Notes: a model not told the origin generated them from the letters alone. A DNA stretch of 64,000 nt from Halalkalibacter alkalisediminis (GCF_028610705.1 NZ_JAQQWT010000001.1:124001-188000), one strand, 5' to 3'; counted from the stretch's first letter, positions 38,042-47,861 are shown. A program made the numbers and translations.

Positions 38042-39019
38042 ATGGCACAAATGACTATGATTCAAGCAATTACGGATGCTATGCGTAATGAGCTTAAGAA
38101 TAATGAAGATGTTCTTGTGTTTGGTGAAGACGTTGGTCAAAACGGTGGAGTATTCCGTGCGACTGAAGGCTTACAAAAAGAATTTGGCGAAGATCGTGTA
38201 TTTGACACACCACTTGCAGAGTCGGGTATTGGTGGTCTAGCGATTGGTTTAGGACTTACTGGTTTTCGTCCAGTTATGGAAATTCAATTCTTTGGATTTT
38301 TATTTGAAGTATTTGACTCTTTAGCGGGTCAAATGAACCGTATGCGTTATCGTACAGGTGGAAAGTTAACATCTCCAATCACAGTGCGTTCTCCTTTTGG
38401 TGGTGGTGTAAAAACGCCTGAAATGCATGCAGATAGTTTAGAAGGTCTTGTTGCACAAACTCCTGGTTTGAAAGTCGTCATTCCTTCTACTCCATATGAT
38501 GCAAAAGGACTTCTAATTTCGTCTATTCGTGATAACGATCCGGTTGTTTTCCTTGAGCACATGAAATTATACCGTTCTTTCCGTGCAGAAGTGCCAGAAG
38601 AAGAGTATACAATTCCATTAGGAAAAGCAGATATTAAACGTGAAGGTAAAGATTTAACTATTGTTACATACGGAGCAATGGTACACTCTTCCCTAAAGGC
38701 TGCTGAAGAGTTAGAGAAAGAGGGCATTGATGTAGAAGTTATTGACCTTATGACCATCAGCCCACTTGATATCGATACAATTATTGCATCTGTTGAAAAG
38801 ACTAACCGTGCAATTGTTGTTCAAGAAGCTCAAAAACAAGCAGGTATCGCTGCAAATGTAGTGGCAGAAATTACAGAACGTGCGATTTTAAGTCTTGAAG
38901 CACCAGTTCTTCGAGTTGCATCTCCGGATACGATCTATCCATTTGCAGCAGCAGAAGATGCATGGTTACCTGATTATAAAGGAATCATTGAAACAGCAAA
39001 GAAAGTGATTAATTTTTAA
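38042..39019 (+). CDS. pdhB: Pyruvate dehydrogenase E1 component, beta subunit
   Basis: The 325-residue beta subunit completes the E1 heterotetramer. The N-terminal [18 protein letters not shown] and the [16 protein letters not shown] segment form the active-site half that binds the pyrimidine of ThDP; the C-terminal transketolase_C domain (about 200-320) follows. It begins 3 bp after pdhA. It is followed by two hairpins before pdhC, a break that may set E1 to E2/E3 ratios. Confidence 0.96.
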   Translation: MAQMTMIQAITDAMRNELKNNEDVLVFGEDVGQNGGVFRATEGLQKEFGEDRVFDTPLAESGIGGLAIGLGLTGFRPVMEIQFFGFLFEVFDSLAGQMNRMRYRTGGKLTSPITVRSPFGGGVKTPEMHADSLEGLVAQTPGLKVVIPSTPYDAKGLLISSIRDNDPVVFLEHMKLYRSFRAEVPEEEYTIPLGKADIKREGKDLTIVTYGAMVHSSLKAAEELEKEGIDVEVIDLMTISPLDIDTIIASVEKTNRAIVVQEAQKQAGIAANVVAEITERAILSLEAPVLRVASPDTIYPFAAAEDAWLPDYKGIIETAKKVINF

Positions 39020-39038
39020 TTTATAGACAAGCGCATTG

Positions 39039-39067
39039 AAAGGAAAGATGTTAGTCTTTCCTTTTTT
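39039..39067 (+). terminator. Terminator-like hairpin inside the pdh operon
   Basis: AAAGGAAAGA and TCTTTCCTTT form a 10-bp perfect stem over a 6-nt loop, and the right arm runs into a T-tract. It has the form of an intrinsic terminator between pdhB and pdhC, so part of the transcription may stop after E1. Confidence 0.65.
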
Positions 39068-39074
39068 AAAAAGA

Positions 39075-39104
39075 TAAGAAAGACGGCTTTTGCCGTTTTT
39101 CTTA
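39075..39104. repeat. Second, very stable hairpin between pdhB and pdhC
   Basis: TAAGAAAGACGGC pairs with GCCGTTTTTCTTA, 13 bp with one G-T wobble, over a TTTT loop. No T-run follows on the plus strand. It lies directly upstream of the pdhC ribosome site and could protect or process the pdhCD message. Confidence 0.65.
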
Positions 39105-39141
39105 ACGAATTAAATTTGTTTAATAAAAGGAGGCACTCCAA

Positions 39142-40437
39142 GTGGCATATGAGTTTAAACTGCCTGATATTGGTGAAGGTATTCATGAAGGTGAGATTGT
39201 AAAATGGTTTGTTAAGCCAGGTGACGAGATCAAGGAAGATGATATCCTTCTTGAAGTACAAAATGACAAAGCAGTTGTTGAAATTCCTTCTCCAGTTGAT
39301 GGAAAAGTTCTTGAAATTAAAGTAGAAGAAGGAACAGTTAGTATTGTTGGTGATGTTCTTTTAACGATTGATGCAGGTGATGCGAACCCAGCTGAAGAGG
39401 AAAGTGCTCCAGAACCAGTTGCAGAAGCAGAACCTAAAAACGAAGAAGTAGCAAAGTCTTCTGAACCTGCTGCAGACACAGCGAATGACGATATTGATAG
39501 TGATGCTCGTGTAATTGCAATGCCTTCAGTTCGTAAGTATGCACGTGAAAAAGGCGTTGCTATTCAAAAAGTAACAGCTACTGGTAAGAATGGCCGAGTG
39601 CTTAGAGTAGATGTAGATACATTCTTAAGCGGTGGTGCTACAACAACAGATACTACAGTACCAGCTGAAGCAAAAGAGGAAACGACAGCTGCTGCAGCTC
39701 CTAAAAAAGTTGAACCAGTATCTATTCCTGTTGGTGATCTTGAGGAACGTGTACCACTTAAAGGGGTACGTAAGGCAATTGCAAAAGCGATGGTTAATTC
39801 CAAGCATACTGCACCTCACGTTACACACATGGATGAGATTGAAGTTTCTAACTTAGTGGCACACCGTAAAGAATACAAGGCTATTGCTGCTGAGCAAGGT
39901 ACAAAATTAACGTACTTACCGTATGTAGTAAAAGCTCTTACTGCAGCGTTACGTAAATATCCTACTCTAAATGCATCTATTGATGATGCGAATGAAGAGA
40001 TTGTATATAAAAAATACTTTAACATTGGAATTGCTGCTGATACGGAGCATGGTCTTTTTGTACCAGTTGTTAAAGATGCTGATCGTAAATCGATCTTTGT
40101 ACTTGCTGATGAAATTAATGAGTTGGCAGCAAAAGCTCGTGATGGTAAACTTAGTGGTGCAGAAATGAAGGGCGGGTCAGCCACCATTTCTAATGTTGGT
40201 TCTGCTCGTGGACTTTGGTTTACACCAGTTATTAATCACCCAGAAGTTGCTATTTTAGGTATTGGTCGTATTGAAGAGAAGCCAGTTGTAAAGAATGGTG
40301 AGATCGTTGCTGCTCCTGTATTGGCTTTATCTTTAAGTTATGATCACCGTCTAATAGATGGCGTTACAGCTCAGAATGCACTTAACCACGTGAAACGTCT
40401 ATTAAATGATCCGCAATTATTATTAATGGAGGGGTAG
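39142..40437 (+). CDS. pdhC: Dihydrolipoyl acetyltransferase (E2) of pyruvate dehydrogenase
   Basis: E2 forms the 60-subunit core and transfers the acetyl group to CoA. The 431-residue protein has one lipoyl domain (1-78, lipoyl Lys43 in QNDKAVVE), an Ala/Glu/Pro-rich linker, the subunit-binding domain (about 127-165), a second linker, and the catalytic domain with SYDHRLIDG near the C-terminus. The GTG start follows AAAGGAGG. It is separated from pdhB by 122 bp with two hairpins and from pdhD by 3 bp. Confidence 0.96.
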   Translation: MAYEFKLPDIGEGIHEGEIVKWFVKPGDEIKEDDILLEVQNDKAVVEIPSPVDGKVLEIKVEEGTVSIVGDVLLTIDAGDANPAEEESAPEPVAEAEPKNEEVAKSSEPAADTANDDIDSDARVIAMPSVRKYAREKGVAIQKVTATGKNGRVLRVDVDTFLSGGATTTDTTVPAEAKEETTAAAAPKKVEPVSIPVGDLEERVPLKGVRKAIAKAMVNSKHTAPHVTHMDEIEVSNLVAHRKEYKAIAAEQGTKLTYLPYVVKALTAALRKYPTLNASIDDANEEIVYKKYFNIGIAADTEHGLFVPVVKDADRKSIFVLADEINELAAKARDGKLSGAEMKGGSATISNVGSARGLWFTPVINHPEVAILGIGRIEEKPVVKNGEIVAAPVLALSLSYDHRLIDGVTAQNALNHVKRLLNDPQLLLMEG

Positions 40438-40440
40438 TAC

Positions 40441-41850
40441 ATGGTTGTAGGAGATTTCGCAAATGAAGTAGATACGCTTGTTATCGGTTCAGGTCCTGGA
40501 GGATATGTTGCAGCAATTCGTGCAGCACAACTAGGACAAAAAGTAACAATTGTTGAAAAAGGAGAAATGGGTGGCGTTTGTTTAAACGTTGGATGTATTC
40601 CTTCTAAAGCATTAATCGCTGCTGGTCACCGTTTTCATAATGCTAAGCATTCTGAAGATATGGGAATCATAGCTGAAAAGGTTTCGATTAACTTTGAAAA
40701 AGTTCAAGAATGGAAAGGCTCTGTTGTTAAAAAGTTAACAGGCGGAGTTGAAGGACTTCTTAAAGGAAATAAGGTTGAGATCGTTCGTGGTGAAGCTTAT
40801 TTTGCTTCTGAGAATTCTGTTCGTATTATGGATGAAAAGAGTGCTCAAACATACAACTTCAAAAATTGTATAATTGCCACTGGATCACGTCCAATTGAAA
40901 TCCCTGGTTTCAAGTACACAAATCGCGTCATTAACTCTACTGGTGCACTAGCTCTTAAAGAAGTTCCTAAAAAGCTAGTTGTCATCGGTGGTGGTTACAT
41001 TGGAATTGAATTAGCTGGTGCTTATGCTAACATGGGTGCAGAAGTAGTTGTTCTTGAAGGAAGCAAGCAAATTCTTGGTGGTTTCGAAAAGCAAATGGCT
41101 AAGGTTGTTGAACGTCGTTTAAAGAAAAACGGTGTTGAATTCAAGATGGAAGCACTTGCTAAAGGTGTAGAAGAGTCGGAAACAGGTGTAAAAGTTACTG
41201 CTGAAGTGAAAGGCAAGGAAGAAGTTTTTGAAGCTGACTATTGTCTAGTAACAGTAGGCCGTAAACCAAATACAGATGAGCTTGGTCTTGAGCAAATCGG
41301 TGTTGAACTTACTGAACGTGGCGTTGTGAAAATTGATAAACAATGTCGTACAAATATCTCTAACATCTATGCAATTGGTGATGTTGTTGAAGGACCTCCA
41401 CTCGCTCATAAAGCATCTTATGAAGGTAAGATTGCTGCAGAAGCGATTGCTGGGGAAAAGTCAGAAGTAGATTATCTTGCGATTCCAGCAGTTGTATTCT
41501 CTGATCCAGAACTTGCAAGTGTGGGTTATACAGAGGCAGAAGCTAAAGAAGCTGGTTTTGATGTAATTGCTTCTAAATTCCCATTTGCAGCAAATGGACG
41601 TGCATTATCTCTTAATGAGACTGACGGCTTTATGAAGCTTGTTACTCGTAAAGATGATGGTCTTGTAGTTGGTGCTCAAATTGCTGGTCCAAACGCATCT
41701 GATATGATTGCTGAGCTTGGTCTTGCTATTGAAACAGGAATGACGGCGGAAGATATCGCTTTAACGATTCACGCCCATCCATCTCTTGGTGAGATTACAA
41801 TGGAAGCTGCGGAAGTAGCTCTAGGAACACCGATTCATATTGTAAAATAA
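40441..41850 (+). CDS. pdhD: Dihydrolipoyl dehydrogenase (E3) of pyruvate dehydrogenase
   Basis: E3 re-oxidises dihydrolipoamide with FAD and NAD+. The 469-residue flavoprotein has the FAD motif [13 protein letters not shown] (15-27), the redox pair Cys47/Cys52 in [13 protein letters not shown], an NAD fold with GGGYIGIE, and the C-terminal HAHPSLGE with the catalytic His-Glu. It ends the operon and is followed by a terminator. It is often shared with other 2-oxoacid dehydrogenases. Confidence 0.97.
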   Translation: MVVGDFANEVDTLVIGSGPGGYVAAIRAAQLGQKVTIVEKGEMGGVCLNVGCIPSKALIAAGHRFHNAKHSEDMGIIAEKVSINFEKVQEWKGSVVKKLTGGVEGLLKGNKVEIVRGEAYFASENSVRIMDEKSAQTYNFKNCIIATGSRPIEIPGFKYTNRVINSTGALALKEVPKKLVVIGGGYIGIELAGAYANMGAEVVVLEGSKQILGGFEKQMAKVVERRLKKNGVEFKMEALAKGVEESETGVKVTAEVKGKEEVFEADYCLVTVGRKPNTDELGLEQIGVELTERGVVKIDKQCRTNISNIYAIGDVVEGPPLAHKASYEGKIAAEAIAGEKSEVDYLAIPAVVFSDPELASVGYTEAEAKEAGFDVIASKFPFAANGRALSLNETDGFMKLVTRKDDGLVVGAQIAGPNASDMIAELGLAIETGMTAEDIALTIHAHPSLGEITMEAAEVALGTPIHIVK

Positions 41851-41862
41851 ATAAGAATAAAG

Positions 41863-41890
41863 ACATCCGTAAGGGTGTCTTTTTTTGTTA
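41863..41890 (+). terminator. Intrinsic terminator after pdhD
   Basis: GACATCC and GGGTGTC form a 7-bp stem (one wobble) over a GTAA loop, followed by seven T. Confidence 0.85.
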
Positions 41891-41904
41891 GTATCAAAAC
41901 GCAG

Positions 41905-41933
41905 TTGACAATTAGGAATAATAAGGATAATAT
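41905..41933 (+). promoter_or_regulatory. Strong sigma-A promoter after pdhD
   Basis: TTGACA at 41905-41910 and TAATAT at 41928-41933 are 17 bp apart. They drive the small gene that carries an in-frame amber codon. Confidence 0.75.
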
Positions 41934-41995
41934 TATTATAACATATAAGAATTGTCGGAATTGAAATGAGCACTTTTGAAGGGTGGTAAAACAAT

Positions 41996-42289
41996 ATGGT
42001 AAAGTTTTTAAAGAAAATTTTTATAGCTTAGAACGATATACCATATCCATTCTTGTTTTCTGAGTATTTTATGCAAACGTTTACTCGATTAGATAATTGG
42101 GAGATGTTCTTAGATGTACTGCAAGTTCAAAGTGCTTCAGAAGAAAAATTTGAATATTTATTTGAGACACAAAAAGAGGTTAGAGAATTAACGGGGTTTT
42201 CTTCCTGGTTAGAAATGAAAGATAAGGCTGAAGAAATTTATTACGAGTGTATCCATTTGGGATCCAACCTACGCATTAAGGGTGCATAG
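41996..42289 (+). pseudogene. Small gene with an in-frame amber codon at position 12
   Basis: An ATG seven bases after GAAGGGTGGT starts MVKFLKKIFIA and meets TAG at 42029-42031. The same frame continues in protein-like sequence (NDIPYPFLFSEYFMQTFTRLDNWEMFLDV...) for 86 more codons to the TAG before 42290. The next in-frame ATG at 42071 has no ribosome site, so the downstream part depends on the damaged start region. The full reading would be a 97-residue soluble helical protein. I do not recognise the family. A nonsense mutation is the simplest reading. Confidence 0.6.
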
Positions 42290-42307
42290 GTTTTTGTATT
42301 TTTAATG

Positions 42308-42341
42308 AGAGCACCAGCCTTTAATAAGAGGCTGGTGCTCT
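42308..42341. terminator. Stable hairpin at the end of the slp-like gene
   Basis: AGAGCACCAGCCT pairs perfectly with AGGCTGGTGCTCT over an 8-nt loop. It includes the last codons of the minus-strand lipoprotein gene. T-runs are short on both sides, so it may act as a processing or partial termination site between two convergent genes. Confidence 0.6.
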
Positions 42342-42782
42342 GTATGTATAAAATTGCAAGAAGGTATGGGAAAGAAGAGAGGTCGAAAGCTTTGTTTCTT
42401 TTTCAAGATGAAAGATTTCTACTAAATGTGCTAATATTTCGTCTTTTGAAAAAGTGCCTTCCATTCTTAAATCTTCTTGTTCTCCTGTTAGGACTAACAT
42501 AGTTGGAAATTGCTCAATATTAAAATAACGTATTAAATCGCGCTCATTAGCATCGACGATTAACAGTGACGGTATATTACTTGGGTAATCTTGCTTTAGT
42601 TCTAATAAAGCATCATAATATGTTTTTTCATCTTGCATTTTGGAGGAATCGGAAAAAAGAACTGTAATGGTTTCCTCTTCATGTTGCAGCAAAGGATTTT
42701 CTATCGACGATGCTGTTGTCGAAAAACAAGAACTTAATAGAAAAATGGAACTTACAATCATCAGTTCGATATACTTGTCCAT
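42321..42782 (-). CDS. Slp-like small lipoprotein with thioredoxin-like segment
   Basis: This 153-residue protein has a lipoprotein signal with a lipobox-like LLSSC (SSIFLLSSCFSTT) and a body resembling a thioredoxin fold without the CxxC pair: VLFSDSSKM, LLIVDANERDLIRYFNIEQFPTMLVL. Position after the pdh operon matches slp of B. subtilis, the small peptidoglycan-associated lipoprotein, so homology is likely. The start at 42782 follows AAGGAAGTGA. It has no cysteine motif, so redox activity is unlikely. Confidence 0.68.
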   Translation of the reverse strand: MDKYIELMIVSSIFLLSSCFSTTASSIENPLLQHEEETITVLFSDSSKMQDEKTYYDALLELKQDYPSNIPSLLIVDANERDLIRYFNIEQFPTMLVLTGEQEDLRMEGTFSKDEILAHLVEIFHLEKETKLSTSLLSHTFLQFYTYRAPASY

Positions 42783-42901
42783 TACGATTTCACTTCCTTG
42801 TTTTACATAATGATACTTCATTTTAACATGCATTTTTCAACATGGAATGTTTGAAATCGAAATGTAATGAAATAGAAATATTTAGGAGTTTTATAAAAGA
42901 A

Positions 42902-42931
42902 AGGATGTCCAGTTCTTGAATGGACATCCCT
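42902..42931 (-). terminator. Intrinsic terminator after the second BCCT gene
   Basis: GGATGTCCA and TGGACATCC form a 9-bp perfect stem; on the minus strand TTTCTTTT follows. Confidence 0.82.
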
Positions 42932-42936
42932 TTCTG

Positions 42937-44556
42937 CTATTCTTTCTTTCTCAGATCAGCTTTTTCTTTTTTGAAAGCTATTTTTTCTTCTTTTAACTTT
43001 TCTCGTTCCTTTTTAAGTTCATAGCGTTCGAGCATGATTCTTTCTTTTTCAGAAATTAAAGTAGGTTTCTCGGATTGTAATGACTTCATTAAAGAGAAAA
43101 TCATTGCGATCATAATGACAGTAAATGGCAAAGCTGCAATAATAGCTGCTGTTTGCAGCGAGCCAAGTCCTTGCTCTGTTAATACTAATAAAACAATAGC
43201 CGTTAGTGAAATAATTAATCCCCAGGCAAATTTAACAGAGTTAGGAGGGTTTAGGTTCCCATTTGTTGTCTGCATCCCTAATACAACAGTGGCTGAATCA
43301 GCTGAAGTGACAAAGAAAGAAGAAATTAAAAATACGGCTAAGATGGATAACAAAAGCCCTAATGGATATTGTTCAAGTACAGCAAATAGAGCCACTTCCA
43401 TTCCAGCTTCGGACATGGTTGCCATAATGTCCGAAACTCCTGTACGTTGCATTTGGATTCCTGTCCCTCCGAAAACGGCAAACCAAAAAGCACCGAAAAG
43501 TGAAGGAACCGCAAGGACCCCAATAATAAATTCCCGAATTGTACGCCCTTTAGAAACACGAGCGATAAAAGTACCGACAAATGGAGCCCAGGAAATCCAC
43601 CAAGCCCAGTAAAAGATTGTCCAACCTTCTACCCAAGTTGTTTCGGGGTTATAAACATCCAATCGAAAACTCATACCGGCTAAATTTTGAAGATAACTCC
43701 CTACACCCTGTGTGAATACACCCATAATATAGCTAGTTGGTCCAAGAAATAAAACAAATAACATAAGAAAAATAGCTAAGTAAACATTTGTCTTACTTAA
43801 AATACGAATACCTTTATCTAATCCTGTTTGCGCTGATATCATAAATAAAACCGTCACAATAATAATAACAAGAAATTGAAGGAGTCTCGCATTCATTGAT
43901 TGTAAACCAGGGATTAAATAAGCTAATCCTGCTGAAATTTGAGCAGCACCGAAGCCTAGAGAGGTTGCAACCCCAAAGATTGTTGCAAAAACAACGAGGA
44001 CATTAATGGTTATTCCTAGTCCACCATTGGATCTCTCTCCAAGTAGAGGTTGTAAAACGGCACTCATGACTGCTGGTGAACCCTTTCTAAATCTGAAATA
44101 AGCTAAAGCAAGAGCAACGATAGAATAGATAGCCCATGGATGTAAGCCCCAGTGGAAAAAGGCATAACGCATGGCTTCTCCAGCGGCTTGATTTGAACCA
44201 GATTCGGCTGTCGGTGGATCGAAAAAGTGATAAAGGGGTTCGGCAACTCCCCAAAAGACGAGACCAATTCCCATACCCGCAGTGAATAAAAAGGAAAACC
44301 AAGTTAAATAGGTATACTCAGGTTCGTCCTCGGGTTTACCTAATTTAATCTTTCCATAAGGACTAATAATAAGATATAAACAAAAAATTAGAAAGCCCGT
44401 GGCTGCTAATAAATAAAACCAACCAAGTTCATTTGTAATAAAGCTTTGGATCGAATTTGTAACCGTTTCTAGATTAGCAGGTGCAATAAGACCCCATAAA
44501 ATAAAGGCAACTGCAATTGCCACGGAAATGGTGAAAACAGATGTAACTTTTCTCAT
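42937..44556 (-). CDS. BCCT-family transporter with charged C-terminal tail
   Basis: This 539-residue betaine/choline/carnitine-type transporter has 12 TM helices, the GMGIGLVFWGVAEP motif and the FYWAWWISWAPFVGTFIARVSKGRT aromatic stretch. It ends in a 50-residue highly charged helix (Glu/Lys/Arg repeats, about 488-539), longer than in the paralogue at 19046. In BetP-like members such cytoplasmic tails take part in osmotic sensing, which is an inference here. The ATG at 44556 follows AAAGGTAG; a TTG two codons earlier is possible. Confidence 0.92.
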   Translation of the reverse strand: MRKVTSVFTISVAIAVAFILWGLIAPANLETVTNSIQSFITNELGWFYLLAATGFLIFCLYLIISPYGKIKLGKPEDEPEYTYLTWFSFLFTAGMGIGLVFWGVAEPLYHFFDPPTAESGSNQAAGEAMRYAFFHWGLHPWAIYSIVALALAYFRFRKGSPAVMSAVLQPLLGERSNGGLGITINVLVVFATIFGVATSLGFGAAQISAGLAYLIPGLQSMNARLLQFLVIIIVTVLFMISAQTGLDKGIRILSKTNVYLAIFLMLFVLFLGPTSYIMGVFTQGVGSYLQNLAGMSFRLDVYNPETTWVEGWTIFYWAWWISWAPFVGTFIARVSKGRTIREFIIGVLAVPSLFGAFWFAVFGGTGIQMQRTGVSDIMATMSEAGMEVALFAVLEQYPLGLLLSILAVFLISSFFVTSADSATVVLGMQTTNGNLNPPNSVKFAWGLIISLTAIVLLVLTEQGLGSLQTAAIIAALPFTVIMIAMIFSLMKSLQSEKPTLISEKERIMLERYELKKEREKLKEEKIAFKKEKADLRKKE

Positions 44557-44642
44557 AATCAACTACCTTTCTTGTAAAAACATATTTAACCGTATCATAA
44601 CTAACTTATAAAGAGCAAATGGTTTGCTATCTAGGAACAAGT

Positions 44643-45683
44643 CTAATCATAGATAAGTTGTTTTTTGAATATATAAGTTGGATAGTCGTTTTCTTCCATA
44701 GAGAATCTTCTTTCATCTGTTGTTATTTCTGATAATTCTGCCGTGACGTCATGAAGAGAAATGAGCTCATGACAAATCTGAGATATAAAGGTGTCTTGCT
44801 TCGTTTGTTTGTTACGCAGTTGCTTTATCTTTTCTATGTTAATGTAATGATTAGTAGTCATTTGGTGAAAATGGTCTTGATAAATGGTATTAAAGGATTC
44901 AATTGCTTGCTGAATGACTTTTTGATCCTGCTCACTAATTGTTTGATTTAGCCTTAAGTGACAAATCTTACCTATGTGAAAAAGAATTAGGTGTAAATAA
45001 CTTAATTTCTTTTGTAGATAACCAAATGACCGACGTTCAAATTCGGTTGAACGTCGATATTGCCATTCGTCGTGCTGAAATTGAGTTAATTGATAAGCTG
45101 TTGTTAACTCTTCATGCAAATGGCGGTAGTATTGAGTTCGATCCATCGAATCATCTAAGAAATGCGAACGCATAATGAGGGAGAAGTTTGTTGCCGATTT
45201 ATTGAAAAGCTCATCTACTTTTTTCACGAGAATAGGACCGAATCTAGGAGGTAAAATAAGAAAATTAACAAATGTTGATACAATGATCCCAATCGACGTT
45301 CCAGATATTCTAGTGCTAAAATCAAAAATAGCATGATCCGTTGTTCCTGGTATCATTGCAACAGCAGTTAATGTAGCAACAAGTGTACCTGTGTCAAATT
45401 TCAATTTAGAACAGACTATGATAGTTAACATGGCTACTAATGCATATGTAAGGGCATTTTGACCAAACAAAAAATCGACTGCTATGGCAAAGCTAGCTCC
45501 TAGTGCTGCTGCTGGAAGTCGAATCATCCCTTTTTTTAAAGAGTCAGCAGCAGTGGGTTCAGTTGTCACGATAGCGGTAATAACAGCAAATGTTGGAGGC
45601 AGGCCAATCAAGTGACAAATAAGTGCTGTGATAAAAACGGCAACACCTGTTTTTATTACTCGTCTGCCAATCCAGCTCTTCAT
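44643..45683 (-). CDS. ArAE-family aromatic acid exporter-like membrane protein
   Basis: This 346-residue protein has about six N-terminal TM helices (residues 10-150, with AVITAIVTTEPTAADSLKKG and RLPAAALGASFA) and a cytoplasmic helical C-terminal domain (about 165-330) of the ArAE_1_C type. The FUSC/ArAE group includes aromatic acid exporters, but substrates in bacilli such as YqjA and YgaE are not known. The ATG follows CAAGGAG. It is divergent from the deacetylase lipoprotein gene. Confidence 0.82.
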   Translation of the reverse strand: MKSWIGRRVIKTGVAVFITALICHLIGLPPTFAVITAIVTTEPTAADSLKKGMIRLPAAALGASFAIAVDFLFGQNALTYALVAMLTIIVCSKLKFDTGTLVATLTAVAMIPGTTDHAIFDFSTRISGTSIGIIVSTFVNFLILPPRFGPILVKKVDELFNKSATNFSLIMRSHFLDDSMDRTQYYRHLHEELTTAYQLTQFQHDEWQYRRSTEFERRSFGYLQKKLSYLHLILFHIGKICHLRLNQTISEQDQKVIQQAIESFNTIYQDHFHQMTTNHYINIEKIKQLRNKQTKQDTFISQICHELISLHDVTAELSEITTDERRFSMEENDYPTYIFKKQLIYD

Positions 45684-45797
45684 AATGTAAACTCCTTGTA
45701 GGTTAAAATGGTTTTATATATATTCATTTTTATTATTGGGTAAAAATAAACTTCGTATACAATGGACATTTGAATGAAATGGGAAGAGGTGTTCTTT

Positions 45798-46646
45798 TTG
45801 AAACGAATAGTTACAATAGCGATCGCATTACTACTGTTAGTTGGTTGCCAAACAGAAGAAAAACTACTAGATGTACTGACAGAAACCAATGATAGACAAG
45901 AGCTCGCTGAGAATATGGACGAATTAAAAGAAGACGGTGAAAAAGAGCTAGATTTACAAGAGGATGTTGAATCTGATCAAGTTACAGTTGTCATAGAGGA
46001 AGAGACGGATGTAGAAAAAAAGTATGAAATTGATTCAGTTAGCTGGAGAGTAAAACATCTCAAGGAAAGTAATGAGCAAATCGTTCTTATAACGATTGAT
46101 GATGCTCCGGATCAATATAGTGTGGAACTGGCAGAAAAATTAAAGAAACTCGATGCAGGAGCTATATTTTTTGTGAATGGGCATTTTCTAAAATCAGAGG
46201 AAGATCGGAATAAGTTAAGAAATATTCATGAACTTGGGTTTGTTATCGGCAATCACACGATGAACCATCCAAATATGAGTCATCTTTCAAAAGAAGAACA
46301 AGAAAAAGAAATTATTGAGTTAAATAACTTAATTGAAGAAATCATTGGAGAACGGCCGAAGTTCTATCGTGCTCCTTTTGGCGTTAACACAGAAGAGTCT
46401 AAAGCCATTGTCGAACAAGAAGGTATGATATCAATGAATTGGACATATGGTTATGATTGGGAAACAGAGTATCAAAACGCGGAAGCGCTAGCAGAAATAA
46501 TGGTAAATACCCCATTATTAATAAATGGAGCAAATTTGCTTATGCATGATCGTAAATGGACAGTGGAGGCTATAGATGAAATAGTAACAGGACTTCGAGA
46601 TAAGGGATATGAACCAGTCAATCCTTTAAAAATTAAGACTAAATAA
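45798..46646 (+). CDS. Polysaccharide deacetylase (NodB) lipoprotein
   Basis: This 282-residue protein has a lipoprotein signal (LLLLVGC lipobox), an acidic linker (about 30-80), and a NodB domain (about 85-275). Motif 1 is TIDDAPD, where TFDDGP is usual; HTMNHPNMSHL holds the metal His pair, and RAPFG and LLMHD follow. The deviation in motif 1 keeps both aspartates, so activity is plausible. It would remove N-acetyl groups from a cell-wall sugar or extracellular polysaccharide. The TTG start at 45798 follows GAAGAGGTG. A terminator follows. Confidence 0.85.
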   Translation: MKRIVTIAIALLLLVGCQTEEKLLDVLTETNDRQELAENMDELKEDGEKELDLQEDVESDQVTVVIEEETDVEKKYEIDSVSWRVKHLKESNEQIVLITIDDAPDQYSVELAEKLKKLDAGAIFFVNGHFLKSEEDRNKLRNIHELGFVIGNHTMNHPNMSHLSKEEQEKEIIELNNLIEEIIGERPKFYRAPFGVNTEESKAIVEQEGMISMNWTYGYDWETEYQNAEALAEIMVNTPLLINGANLLMHDRKWTVEAIDEIVTGLRDKGYEPVNPLKIKTK

Positions 46647-46675
46647 TTGGTAAAGGTGTAAAAAATATGTTAAAT

Positions 46676-46712
46676 GACAACAATTACTTCTAGGTAAATT
46701 GTTGTCTTTTTT
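46676..46712 (+). terminator. Intrinsic terminator after the deacetylase gene
   Basis: GACAACAATT and AATTGTTGTC form a perfect 10-bp stem over an 11-nt loop with six T following. Confidence 0.88.
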
Positions 46713-46786
46713 GTGAAAGACCTTAACGAGATCGTAATTCGCTTGTATGATGTTAAGATATAGGATTGAAAGAAAGGTTGCAGAAA

Positions 46787-47851
46787 ATGAATCAAAAAAA
46801 GAGAGTAATGTTAATGCTAATTTTATTTGTTGTAATAAGTGGTTGTCAGGGACAAGCATTAGATGAGGTAAATAAACCGGATACGAATTATGCCAAACTA
46901 GCTATTGAGATAACGGAGAAAGAGGCTAGGATTAAATTAGACGAGTTAATGGAGCTTGTTGGTGGAGATTATCATTTTGATCCCATCCATCGGACTCTTC
47001 AGTTCTCGGTAAATGAAGATCAATTTTATCTAGTTGATGGAGTACCTGTTTTAGAGAGAAATGGAGAATATTTGGCAACAGAAGATATTTATTTGATTGT
47101 TCATGGAAAGCAGGGGCAAGAAGAACTCTTTTTACCTGTAGATTTTATAGAACTGGCTCTAGGCACTAGTGTTGCATATGAGGACGAACAAATCTCATTT
47201 CTTCTAATGGAACCAACGCAAAGAGTAGGTGGGCCTTCTGAGTCTTTTAACATGGAACAATGGGATGTTGAGCAAATGGTGCAATACTTATCTTTTCTAG
47301 AAAAACCTATAAGAGGAGCTGAGGTAAGTAAAATTCCTAGTCATCTTCCTGGTGCACCTCGGACATACCGAAATGGCTATCATGAAGGAATAGATTGGTA
47401 TGCTTTTGCTTCAGGTGGCGATATCTCTACGGACACACCAATCTATGCGATGGGAGAGGGGGTCGTTGTTAGAGTAGATCATGACTATGTAGAGTATCAA
47501 TCAGTCGAAGAAAGAAGTAAGGATTTAGCTTATACAGCTGAATTTGGAGAGACTCCAGAATATATTTTCGATCGTTTAAGAGGTAGACAAGTATGGGTCC
47601 AATATCAAGGAGGCGTAATGAATCGATTTGCTCATTTGCATGATATCCCCTCGGACATTCAAGTAGGGGATCGAGTAGATGCCAATACGATAATTGGATT
47701 TGTTGGCAATTCTGGAACGAGCGATGGGGTCGTTCAGGATTATGAGGCAGGCTTGCATCTTCACCAAGATCTCTTAATATATGGTGAATTATTCTGGAAA
47801 TATCTGAGCCAAGAGGAAGTACTCGAAGTACTAACTCGTATTTGGGATTAA
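46787..47851 (+). CDS. M23-family metallopeptidase lipoprotein
   Basis: This 354-residue lipoprotein (lipobox SGC near residue 20) has a N-terminal copper-amine-oxidase-N-like beta region (about 40-130) and an M23 LytM domain (about 200-330). The zinc site reads HEGIDWYAF and LHLHQDL, so both zinc-ligand motifs are visible. It would cleave peptide cross-links in peptidoglycan at the cell surface, or act as a scaffold if inactive. The ATG follows AAAGGTTG. The gene follows another cell-wall enzyme. Confidence 0.85.
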   Translation: MNQKKRVMLMLILFVVISGCQGQALDEVNKPDTNYAKLAIEITEKEARIKLDELMELVGGDYHFDPIHRTLQFSVNEDQFYLVDGVPVLERNGEYLATEDIYLIVHGKQGQEELFLPVDFIELALGTSVAYEDEQISFLLMEPTQRVGGPSESFNMEQWDVEQMVQYLSFLEKPIRGAEVSKIPSHLPGAPRTYRNGYHEGIDWYAFASGGDISTDTPIYAMGEGVVVRVDHDYVEYQSVEERSKDLAYTAEFGETPEYIFDRLRGRQVWVQYQGGVMNRFAHLHDIPSDIQVGDRVDANTIIGFVGNSGTSDGVVQDYEAGLHLHQDLLIYGELFWKYLSQEEVLEVLTRIWD

Positions 47852-47861
47852 TCCACACTGT

